From NCBI GenBank assembly GCA_013365325.1, contig JABVXV010000032.1:186001-250000 (forward strand): a stretch of DNA of 64,000 nt, written 5' to 3'. Shown in pieces: positions 27,825-39,483 of the stretch. Both the position numbers and the translations under genes were made by a program. The notes below the pieces were generated by a model that worked only from the letters and a program-made list of their open reading frames with translations, was not told the origin of the DNA and did no database searches. This stretch comes from Dipetalonema caudispina. Its lineage: Eukaryota > Nematoda > Chromadorea > Rhabditida > Onchocercidae. How positions within the stretch are numbered: position 1 is the first letter of the stretch; each line of letters begins with the position of its first letter.

Positions 27825-28565
27825 ACATACCCCACGCGGCTTTTCAATAATACACTTTTTTCAAGTTCCAAAAAACGTCTTTTCCAACTGTGCCTGTTTT
27901 TCTACTTTTTGACTAAATGTTTAAACTTCAATTACTACCTGATTTGTTTGTCTTATTGCAACGCAAGACAACAAAGTTTCTTTCTCTACATGTAACATCC
28001 CCGATCAGCTTTAAGAGCATTAATTTTTGATGTTGATTCACGTTACTCATACTAACTTTGTTTTGCTAAGGTAATGAACAGAAAAATTGTGCTAATTGCT
28101 CTCGAAGATCATATCGTCATAATGGACTTTAATTGATTTTTGAAGAAATTTGATGCAGAAAAAGAATTAACCTCAAACCAAAAAAAAAGAAACATAAAGT
28201 CTTGATTTTATTACATCACAGATCAAAACAAGGTAAACCCTCAATGGACAGGAACAATTAGAAGTTCTCTGACATTGCTATCTCCTGCTTTCAAACTTCA
28301 ACAGGAAAATAGCGAAACAGTGGCCACATTTTTCGCTAAATTACAATCGAAACAAAGTTGTCATTTACGTGATAAGTTTATACTTCTTCTGTAACCATCA
28401 TGAATTTATTGGTTGGTGATATTCGGTTAACTTTGTATGTAAAGAAATTATAACTTGAAAGTTGAAGATCAAATATCCATAAAATAAAACAGTAATGTGT
28501 TATTTGGAAATATTAGCAAAAAAGGTCCTTGCAATGTACATTGCTACTTTTATGAAGCTGAATAA

Positions 28566-28805
28566 ATAAAAGAAACAGGTAAGAGTTTTAATAAGAGTAC
28601 ATTCATAGACCCATACATTAATATTGAAGAAAGCCAAGAAGAAAGGATTCAGTTAAGGAATGTGCCTGAAGAAGATTTTTCCAACGTAACCGTAGCATTT
28701 AAAAACGATCAAGTGACTGGAAATTTGGTAATTGGCGTAAAGGATTACGTATATGCAGTAGCACAACTTCCTTGTAATAACTTGATTGAATTTCGTAATG
28801 ATTAA
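28566..28805 (+). other. unassigned 79-codon open frame, possible orphan exon
   Basis: Open from 28566 to TAA at 28803-28805, with no ATG inside. The composition is protein-like (INIEESQEERIQLRNVPEE, then VIGVKDYVYAVAQLPCNN). It is not needed by the channel gene, which already ends with M4 at 27824, and I recognise no family. It could be a last exon, a decayed gene, or chance in AT-rich DNA. Confidence 0.2.
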
Positions 28806-29784
28806 GCCTTTTCAGGAATACTTTTCAATATTTTCTACAGAACTACCCTCATATTTTTTAGTGCAACGGAAATTCTCAGAAAGTTTGGATAAGCAATGAA
28901 TGGTTATGTATCATTCAAAATCGTCCATATCAATTCCAAATTTTACTCAATAAACGTTTTCTTACACGTATAAATAAGTGCAAATGAAATGAATAAAACT
29001 GAAAAAAACGGTGTGTGAGAGGTTTGATATTTCGAAAACGTGAATGACGTGAGGAACAATAAACACGAAACAAAAGTCATTGATATAATGAATGTAAATG
29101 ACGTGGCAAATAAAGTAGTTGGAATGGCTCGATTGGTTTCAAGACTTTTGTCCAATATACTATTTAATTAAGCCGATGTAGTGAATCATGCAGTACTTGT
29201 CTCTTTCGTCTTTTGTTTTGTCGAGATGTTCGAATGTCTACAAAACCGATATTGCTTAAATCTCGGACATTACCTCATCTCAAGAAACATCTAGCAAAGG
29301 TTTAATGAACCGGAGGGATTACAAAGACATCATACTTTAATGATGTCGTACTGCCTTCGTTTAATTGCTAAAAAGCTACGCATGGATCATTCTTTAGCAG
29401 ATTTTCCTTGGCCAAGTCTCAATTACTGAATATTTCGGAGAGGTGGTTTTGTTTCAAGGATTGATATGGAATTCTGAATACTAATTGATGGACAAATAAG
29501 AGCTGAATAAAAGCCTCCCAAGTTCCCATCAATTACTTACTACTGCTTATTTCTCAACTACTGAAAGTAGTAAGATGAAAGTAATGAAAAACATGTTCAG
29601 TTGGCATAAAGGCAGTTGATCGAACCAATTACCTTCAGTTTTTATTCAACTGCTTAAAATGATCTGATGGTTGACAAATATGCCGTTATCTTATCACCGA
29701 ATCCTCCATTTGGTTTCCGATCCAAATACTCGTAAAAGTACGTCACCAATGTTTGTATCCATTCTTATACGGCTCCTGCAATGC

Positions 29785-30010
29785 ACGTACTCACATGCAC
29801 ACACACGCACACGCAACACGCATCCTCGCTCACACACACACACACATATATATATATATGCACATTGTACAGACACTTCGTTGACACACAACCAGGCTGC
29901 TGCAGTGCCTAACATGCAAAATCTGTGTGCGATTCTCTGTGTGTTTGTCAGCATATATGTATGTGTGTGTATGTGTGTGTGTTTGTGTGTGTCTGTGTGT
30001 GCAAGTATGT
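29785..30010. repeat. CA-rich arm and TG-rich arm (imperfect inverted microsatellite)
   Basis: The stretch 29785-29855 is CA/CGCA-rich and ends in an AT dinucleotide run. After about 70 unrelated bases, 29936-30005 is TG-rich. The two arms are complementary in kind, so single-stranded DNA or RNA through here could form a long imperfect hairpin. Confidence 0.75.
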
Positions 30011-33000
30011 GGCCAATATGTGCGGCTCAATTTGGTTGCCATAATAGAGCGACTTAGTTAATGGCAATAGCAGTTGTGCATATATACTGCCTGAGGCAAT
30101 AACTAAGAGCAAATAGAGAGGATTGGCTTGAAGCGCAAGAATCTAAACTGAATGATCGTTTAAGCGAGGAGCGGTTGTTGCAAGTAGGAAACTTCCTTTT
30201 TTTTTTCCTAGAATTGACTAAATACTTGGTACAGGTTGCAGCTGCAGTAGCAAATAAGAGTAGTAGTTGATAGTGCTACAATCACAATCATTGTATCAAT
30301 TGATATTTCTATCATTCCCTCATTCATGCTCTTCTCCTCCCATCCGTTCATTCATCTGTTCCATAGGCATGCATTTTCAGTTGAGGATGCATGCCAGCCA
30401 ATCAGCAAGTGTGCATACTATGCCTAACATCTTTCCTCAGTCACTCCCTTTGCCAACCTCTCATCTCACTTCACTCCTTTCTTCTCGTTTCTATGCCCCC
30501 GGTTACTGCCAGTTTAGTTTGTTTGATTTATTAATTGTAAATATTTCACGTTTCATACATACGATGGGAAATGTAGAATAATCCGGTTTGTTTCTTCCGG
30601 AATAATATTTGCATTGCATCACAGACTCCTGCTTCATTCGTCATTTAGTTAGTTTGGTTTATTTTTCTCCTAACACTACCCGTAATTGTTTGACCCCTCT
30701 TTGCCTTCTCCCTTTCCAATCCGTGTTGTTATTGATCGATCTATGTATCTTCGTGCAATCAATTACAGCACATGTACTCCTAATACTCGTTAATTAACAT
30801 TTTTTGTTCGCTTTGAGCAATAGATGCAAAGTAGAAGTATGATGTGCTGTATGAAAGTACGCTAACATCGTCCTTAATCTTACTCGAAACTAACAGTAAA
30901 CGGGCTTATACTGGACTTTACCGATGATCGAGGATGAATCAATCGTATGAAGGAGTGTTCTACTGATCCACTACTGCAAATGGGAGTGGTAATGCAAATG
31001 CATTGCTATGCCATGATTTCATCGTCCGATACAAATGAGGCAAATTGATAGTTTGCCAGTATACTCAACATTAACTTACTATCAGTGCATAAAGTAGACT
31101 TTTTTTTTTCACTCTCCCTGTCTGTTGGAAAATTGTCTGTTTCGTGCTACGTTCACCACTTCCGCAATATTTCCCGTGATATATGCGAAGTGAGGACCAT
31201 TTTGGCTGATTACTCGCACTTATTATTTTAATGGAACGCCTTTTCATGTTTTGTATATTATTCAATCATTTCAGCACCAGCCGTCCCTTAATCCGGTGAC
31301 CCTTTGTATGTTTCATGTTTGGATCTTAAATATCTTTGTTTATACCTGAGTACCACTCGAAATCTCATTAAAAAAGTATATGTAATACTTTTCTAGGAAG
31401 GATATCGATGGTAACATGTATGTCGTAACAGCTGTAAACAGAGACCAGTCATTTTACCTTACTCCTAATTTCTTGTTGCGAAAAAAGTATTTTTCAACAA
31501 AAATACAAGAAAGGTCGAAGTGTAATAGGTTCTTAAATTAAATCATCTTATTTCTTTACATTTTGTGATGCTGCTGCTCCTGTTTCGTCTGATTTCGATT
31601 GAGTACTTCGGATTATAGATCTTTTCTACTAAAATTTTGTCTTTGGTTCCGTTATAACTTTAATATTTGTGAATGTAAACTAGTATTGTTCATAATTATT
31701 TGATCTACCTACTCTGTAGTTCAGAAATTTTCTTTGCTTGAACACGCTCCTCGAAATTTAAGACTTTCTGTAGTTACTGATCAATTTATAGGCGTTTAAT
31801 AGAAGGTTTACTCCTTTGTTCAATGGCTGATATTGTACACGTGCTAGGGTGACAGTGGTAATGTAAATTGGTTCATATCTTCATCGTTAATATTTGTTTA
31901 GAAATGCCATTAAGGCGTGAATGTCGTTGTTGTTGTCTTTCATGTTATAATAACAGGTTAGGTATACGGAGAAGCGGAGGATTGCTGTCGTTAGAAGTAC
32001 CACTTGTTGATTCATTCAGTTTAATTCACTCACTAAATAGGTTTTCGATCCTTTGGATTGTCGGTGTCAGCCGCAATACATAATATTTTTTCACTTTGTT
32101 TGGGATTCTGGAAAATATCCATCATTGTGCCTCTACGACGATATAGCTGTTGCCCCGATGAGGCGCACACTTTTCACCCTGTAGTATTTGCGCCATTCGC
32201 AGTCATTATAATTTTAATTTTGCTAATATTAACCCAATCGCAGTTCTTCGTAAATCTGCCGAGAATCCATGATTATCGAATGGTCACTCAGTGAACACCC
32301 ACAGGATTTAGTAATAAATGAATTTAGAATTATTAGATCTCGATTGAGGTATGTTTGTCTTTGAGATTCTTTTTCATCTGTAAATATGTGTAGTTTCGGT
32401 TTGCATATATCAAAAATGAAGCCATGAGTTGCCTTTTAGTTTCCGTTTTGAAAAATGTTGATGCAAAGTGAAAATATTCTGCATTATCCTCTTCAGATAG
32501 CATAGGAATATTTCTTCTACGATTTATTGATTGTTGTTAGATTTTTTGGGTGTATTTAAGAAGTACTACCACTATTTTGCTGAAAAAGCAGAACGAAACA
32601 TGTCTGAAAACAAGGAAAACCATTTTAAATCTTATGACAACTGTTGAATAGGAGTTATTCATTAATTGCTAATAGATGTCTATTGTTTTGGATACTGTTG
32701 GTTGAGTAGTTCATCGTCAAACTGGACAAACATTTTTTTTTTTTTATAGCAGTTAAGGGTCATACAGAGGGTTGAATTTAAAAAGGCAACCGTGAAGCGC
32801 ACGAAACATAGAGGCGTTAACAACGTCCATATTTTTGTTATATTTGTTTGTTAATAGATGTAAGATGTTTGGTAAAGGTAAATTACTATCAGAATGACAG
32901 CATAGTTCAATTTTATGCAATTTCTGCAGTCAGAGATTACATATGCTGCATTACATGCACATAAGTAGGATTCCTCCCATATAATCATCCATCTTTAAAC

Positions 33001-33510
33001 ATTTTCTTCCGTACTCCTCGTGTATCATTTGAAAATTGTCCGTGAATTTTATGTCTTCTGTGTTCGGAAAAGGTCTCAAAATTATTGCGTTGATGTTGCA
33101 TTCGTGAATTCATCCGCTCATTTGGTGATGATCGTTATTTAGCTTACTTGAATGAAAATTGAGGTCTTTGATATATACATTATTTGAATACGTATGCAAG
33201 TATTTTTTGAAGACAAATTCACACTTTTTTGTTTCCTGTATGCAGAGGAGTTTGGATAGCTTTGTCACAGTAATTTTCACTCTTTCTTGGAGTTTTGATG
33301 GTACTGTAAGAGATTCAGTGCTGATAGATTTTTCCGTGGATGTGAAGCCGAAAATAGCTTTTCAAATATATTAAACCATACTAGATATACCAAAAATGCA
33401 GGAAACATTGTGGATTGTGGAAGTGTATTACTATAGTTATTTGTTTTTGTAATAACAGTCGTCAACGTCCATATTAGATTCTGACCCCCTTATGATGCAG
33501 GATTTATGTT

Positions 33511-33520
33511 CAATTTTTAG
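33511..33520 (+). promoter_or_regulatory. probable trans-splice (SL) acceptor of kin-2
   Basis: A pyrimidine-rich AG (CAATTTTTAG) lies 12 bases before the kin-2 ATG at 33533 with no upstream coding exon needed. This is the usual geometry for spliced-leader addition in nematodes. It could instead be an ordinary acceptor joining a 5' UTR exon. Confidence 0.45.
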
Positions 33521-33532
33521 TTTACTTTGGAT

Positions 33533-36500
33533 ATGGCATCCGGGGGCAGCAGTGAAGAGGCACAGCTAGCTCAATGTCAAGCTTATGTGCAACGGCATAA
33601 CATTCAGCAATTGGTCAAAGAAGCGATTGTTAGCTTGTGTATAAACAAACCTGAAAATCCGATCTTATTTCTCAAGGAACATTTCGAAAAGCTGTATGAT
33701 CAACGATCTCAGGCATGTACTTTGATATTTTATATCAGAGTTTGTGGCAGTGTATTTTGGGGAAGAATTCTGAATTAGTTGTCATTTATGGCGAAATTCC
33801 AATAACTGAAAGTTCTGAATAGCAGAATTTTCTGTTGGGAAGGACAAATTTTAGTTATATTGTATCTTCAGGATTTCTTACTGGCTGGTGTGTAAAGCTT
33901 TTGTACACTATTGAGATAAAATAGGCCAATTACTGGAAGCAGCATTAAATTTTTTTTTGCTTTATTGCAGTACGCTATTTCAATAAATTGCTTTACTGTC
34001 GTACTTATTTCGTATTGTTTAGAATTGAACGTTGAAAAAGAAAAAGAAAAAAAAAAAAAACAGATCAATGAAAGTTTGTAGTGATCACCTACCTGTACCT
34101 TTCTTTGTAGTGAAAGCACCTTCGTCACTAGATTACTGGTTTTTTGACTAATGTGCGTCTTTCGGACACCATTTTAGACAATTTTACGAGTTGTAGTTTG
34201 GTCTTTGCTGTTTCCTTGCTTCTTAATGCGTTTTTGAGCAATTCGAGCAAAATATAGCAATTTCTGTTCCGTGTGTCTCACATATGCGACATCTTCCAGA
34301 GACTTTTTGTTTATTTCTCAGAAGAAGTTATGTAAATATACTTCAGAATTTGAATAACCTGATTTTGATCCCGAGATTCTTTTGGTAACAAAGACATTCG
34401 TTTCTTTTTTTTCCCGAGAGGATTTCTGGTAAAACATCGTTATAAAAAAAATATGATCTGGGAACTAATTTCTTATTTTGTGAAGTTGAATATTTTGATT
34501 TGGTCATTTAAATCATTCCAGATATGTGATGTTTTGTATTACTGGAACTTCTTTCAGGCTTCTTTTTTTGTATTTTCGGAAATGCATGTGGACTTTTTTG
34601 AAATTCACATAAAAGCAAATGAGATTATGTGTTTGGTTGTTTGTATGCGTCTGAGTTTATGCCCGTGAGTATACGTGAGGTATAGCTCTTCATGTGAATC
34701 ATTTTTTGGATAGCATTAGGTGACTGCAAATTTGCAACTGATAAAATGACAAGAAAAGTGAAGAAGGAGGTTGTTCTTATAACTAAACGTTCAGTTCTCT
34801 GAAAGGCAGCAAAGATGGTTGATACATTTTATCAAATTGTATATGTATATGTATATATGGATGTAGTGCAGATTAGTGTTACTACAACTCTTGTTATTTG
34901 AAATTAGATAGATCTAATGCAAACTGCTTGTTGCTGCCATATGTTGTCCATTTTCTCAGCGATCTACTCTGCGCTTAGCTCCATTGAAATGGAAAATAAA
35001 ATTAAAGTGAAAAGGAGCAGAGCGAGGCTGTAGTAGATAGAAGAGGGAGTTTGTGTATTTCGAAAACGACGGAATGGAATCGAGCGGGATGATGATTGGG
35101 GAAGGAAACAAGTGCTGCATTGATCGCTATATAGTATGTTGTTGCTGGCGCTCTCGTTGCTTTTTGCTACTGCTCTACTTGCAAGCGTTATTTGCTGCTG
35201 TTAACAATCAGTGTGAGGGTGTGGGTGCACGCACGTATACACATAGGGAACGATTGCAAGAGTAACGCTGAAAACGCACATGAGAGTCGGTCAGTCGACG
35301 CATTTTTGGTTGCCCATTTGTGGTTGATGTAGGCATCTTCCAGATTATTAATTTTCAAATGGGACAAAATTTGAGCTTGAAAAGGCGTCGCAACATGAGC
35401 ACAGGTGCTGCCACTGCTGCTTCTGCTAGATCTGCAACCTCTATTACTACCACTGGCGGTGCAACTAGTACTATCGAGAGCCAGAAGCTCGGCGACAAAA
35501 CTCTTGTGGTACACTTCCTTTCCTTCCTTATTTGCTTCACTAATAAGACCCAAAAACGTTCAGCAGTTGTTTATGAAGGGAAAACTGCGTCAAGTAATTA
35601 GTAATTTTTTACGACACCAGCTTTTCTTTGATTTAATCCATTGTTTCGGTTTTCTTACTGACTAGAAGTTTTTATTACTAGTGTGCTTACAGGTGTCAAG
35701 TCCACGAGTAGAGGCAGCAGATGATGATGACACCATTGATGAACCTCCAAAAATGCAGCAGGGGAACAGGCGACGCCTTGCAGTTAGTGCGGAGGTTTGT
35801 TTTTGACCAACTTCTTTTAGCAAAAAATTTTTAGCTGCACTGTTTTTGGTTTAATGGAAGTTTTGTAAATCTTTTCCTGATTTCGAAAACGGTTTACTGT
35901 TAAAAATTCCTTGTGTCCATTTCGGACTTTTGTAGGTACCCGATGAAAATGAAGCCGCAAATTATGATAAGGTAGTGATACCTAAAGATGATGAAACCCG
36001 GAGGGCGCTGGAAGCAGCAATGTGCAGAAATATTCTCTTTTCTCATCTCGAAGTTTGTTTTTACTTCACTATCTTTTTTTATGCATTTGAAACTTATTCA
36101 AGTAATTCTACTTTTTATCTGAGTGTCGAAAAAGATTTGGAGATTCATCTTGACATTATTTCTGAGGGGTGCATCAGCGATCTTTTGAGAAAGAAACATT
36201 TTGGCGCTTCTTTGTGTTTTAAAGCAATGAGAATCGATTTTCACTGAAATTTATTGTCTGAGATAAGTTGTAACACAAATGCAGGCCAAAGGAGCCGTGA
36301 GAAAAAGGTCATAATTTTAGCCACAGATCCATATCTTCTACCACTAATTATAATTGGGGTTATAGAAAAATGACGGTGTGTTTTTTTTTGGTCTCATTTG
36401 TTGAGAGAAGAGGAATAATATTTTAAGTCAGTCATTTAGAATCTGTGAATCCAATTTTCTTCAATTTAGAAATAGCTCTTGCATTTGCAGAGACCGTAGT

Positions 36501-38347
36501 ATTGCAGAAGTGAAACTAAATTGTCTTCAGGGAGACGAACAGAAAGCTATATTTGATGCCATGTTTCCTGTTGAAAAGAAAAAGGGCGAAACCATCATCG
36601 AGCAGGGAGAGGAAGGCGATAATTTCTATGTGATTGATTCTGGTGAAGTAAGTTTTCTAAACACCTTTCTAAAATAGTTCATTTAACGAGCAAATGCATC
36701 TCATCGCCCAATTCACTGATGTAGAAAGATTAATCGCAAGGTATCCATCATCGACTCTTTTTTTTTACTAGTTCTTTCTTTGTATTTTTTACTCTTGATT
36801 GAAAATTTTTTGTATTCACTTTAGGGTTAATTAAATACGACTGGTAATTCATAAGCTGGAATTTCTACACAAATCCTTCTGGAAATAGCGCTTGATCTTA
36901 TCCTGAAATTTCACGAAAATCGAATAGCTTACGATCTACTGCTTTGTTCAGCAATACTTTAGTTTTTGTTCCAGGTAGACGTATTTGTAAATGGTGAATA
37001 TGCATTATCTATCAAAGAAGGTGGTAGTTTCGGTGAACTCGCTCTGATTTATGGAACTCCACGGGCAGCAACAGTAGTTGCCAAGTCTGATATAGTGAAA
37101 TGTTGGGCGATTGATCGTATTACGTATCGGCAGATCCTCATGGGATCCACAATGCGAAAGAGGAAGCTCTATGATGAATTTCTATCGAAAGTTCAAATAC
37201 TATGTAAGTGCTTTCTGCGTACTTTGTTTTGCTTTGTTGGTATATGAATGAGCTGCTGCTACATTATGACTTGGATTATTTTCGGTATATGTATTAGATT
37301 CTATGTGTTATAGTGTTCTTCCGAAGTTAAGACTTTAGGAAATATGTCTGGATTTCAATTTGAATTATTCTGCGATAATCTCTTCAAGTTTTTGCCATAT
37401 TCATTTCATTGCTTTGTTACTTCGTTACTCTACGACTGTATTTCAAGAGCTATATACTTAGACTCTACAAATTTTTAGCTGATCTCGACAAATGGGAACG
37501 AGCGAATGTTGCTGATGCTTTAGAAAGATGCGATTTCGAGCCAGGAACGCGTGTTGTTGAACAGGTTTGCTTTACATTTATCGCCCTTCTCTTTATTTTT
37601 TAAACCACAAATTGTTTCTTCGTTTTTCCATTTAGAACATCTCGATGAACTTTCAAGTCATAAAATTCGTTTTTAATTCAATAAAATGGTGTAAGTTTAA
37701 CAGTTATTCCATTTGGAACTTTATTAGCTTCAAGTTTGAACTGTTCGAGAAGCATCTGCACATGCTATTTTTATACACTGTTTAAAATAGGAGGTTTAGA
37801 AGGTGGTTCTTTTCGCGCTATATTTTCATTTAGTTCATTTAGATTTCACAGACTGGCGAATTTTTACTTTTTTAAATTAAGGGACATCCTGGTGATGAAT
37901 TCTTCATCATTGTGGAAGGACAGGCAGATGTATTGCAGAAGCGAAGTGACGACGCACCTTTCGAAATCGTCGGACACTTGTCTTCATCAGATTATTTTGG
38001 CAAGTGTTTGAATGCTGAGCTTAATAGGTTTTCTAACTGAGACACGCTTGTAAAATTCCAAAGAACAAAGAAAAGGATACATTTCAAGTGCTGACTTGTT
38101 ACCACATCTGCTGTTCGAGATTTAAACACATTGTTGTTTAAATTCCAAGCTTTACTTCTCCTTTTTTTTTTCAGGTGAGATAGCGCTCCTTTTAGATCGA
38201 CCTCGAGCTGCAACTGTTATCGCAAAAACACCCTTGAAATGTGTAAAATTAGATCGAGCACGATTTGAACGTGTAATGGGACCGGTGCGTGAAATCCTGA
38301 AAAGGGATGTGTCAAATTATAATTCATATGTCAAGCTGATGACATGA
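33533..38347 (+). CDS. kin-2: cAMP-dependent protein kinase regulatory subunit, type I-like (373 aa)
   Basis: Cytosolic inhibitor of the PKA catalytic subunit that releases it on cAMP binding. Exons: 33533-33712, 35693-35794, 35936-36052, 36531-36647, 36975-37203, 37479-37564, 37882-37999, 38175-38347 (1,122 nt). Domains: dimerisation/docking helix bundle (about 10-60, [20 protein letters not shown]); pseudosubstrate RRLAV at about 87-91, with Ala in the phospho-site as in type I R subunits; two cyclic-nucleotide domains with cAMP-binding signatures [16 protein letters not shown] and [17 protein letters not shown]-terminus ending YNSYVKLMT. Length and sequence closely follow C. elegans KIN-2. 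ATG 33533 is chosen because it begins the conserved N-terminus; the in-frame TTG six bases upstream is not. Introns 1 and 7 both require GC donors. An alternative first exon lies at 35359-35508. Confidence 0.96.
33713..33718 (+). other. kin-2: GC donor of kin-2 intron 1
   Basis: Exon 1 must end ...CAG in phase 0 to join GTG-TCA at 35693, and the intron then begins GCATGT. The nearby GTACTT donor (phase 1) would put a stop in the next exon. So this is a GC-AG intron, about 2 kb long. Confidence 0.7.
35359..35508 (+). CDS. kin-2: kin-2 alternative first exon: myristoylation-like, polybasic N-terminus replacing the docking domain
   Basis: This is a 50-codon exon opening with ATG at 35359 and ending GTG before donor GTACAC, in phase 0, exactly the phase needed to join the second kin-2 exon at 35693. 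It begins [12 protein letters not shown]: Gly2, Ser6 and basic residues from position 8, which fits the N-myristoyltransferase consensus plus a polybasic membrane anchor. A Ser/Thr/Ala-rich stretch follows. The resulting 363-aa isoform keeps the pseudosubstrate and both cAMP domains but lacks the dimerisation/AKAP-docking domain. An acceptor-like CTTCCAG lies 15 bases before the ATG, so it may have its own promoter with SL addition. In-phase chance coding is possible but unlikely. Confidence 0.65.
38000..38005 (+). other. kin-2: GC donor of kin-2 intron 7
   Basis: Exon 7 ends ...DYF plus one G, followed by GCAAGT. The next exon starts GT-GAG-ATA, restoring FGEIALLL of the second cAMP-binding signature. 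No GT donor preserves this conserved motif, so the intron is GC-AG. Confidence 0.85.

Positions 38348-39483
<1,136 letters not shown>

Larger units (their letters stand above)
27825..33532. other. 5.7 kb with no recognised gene between the channel gene and kin-2
   Basis: This interval lies downstream of the channel stop and upstream of the kin-2 ATG. It contains one 80-codon open frame without ATG (28566-28805), CA- and TG-rich microsatellites (29785-30010) and a less AT-rich stretch at 30260-30760. Other open frames (at most about 128 codons, several made of dinucleotide repeat) look non-coding. It may hold kin-2 promoter elements or an unannotated RNA. Confidence 0.45.

Noticed and set aside
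29671..30057. 128-codon plus-strand open frame and its minus-strand mirror
   Set aside because: Most of it is CA/TG/CACA dinucleotide repeat translated as Thr-His or Val-Cys runs; no domain or splice context.
35320..35358. Upstream GTG or other in-frame starts for the kin-2 alternative exon
   Set aside because: The ATG at 35359 follows an acceptor-like CTTCCAG and gives the Gly2 motif; non-ATG starts are not expected in a nematode nuclear gene.
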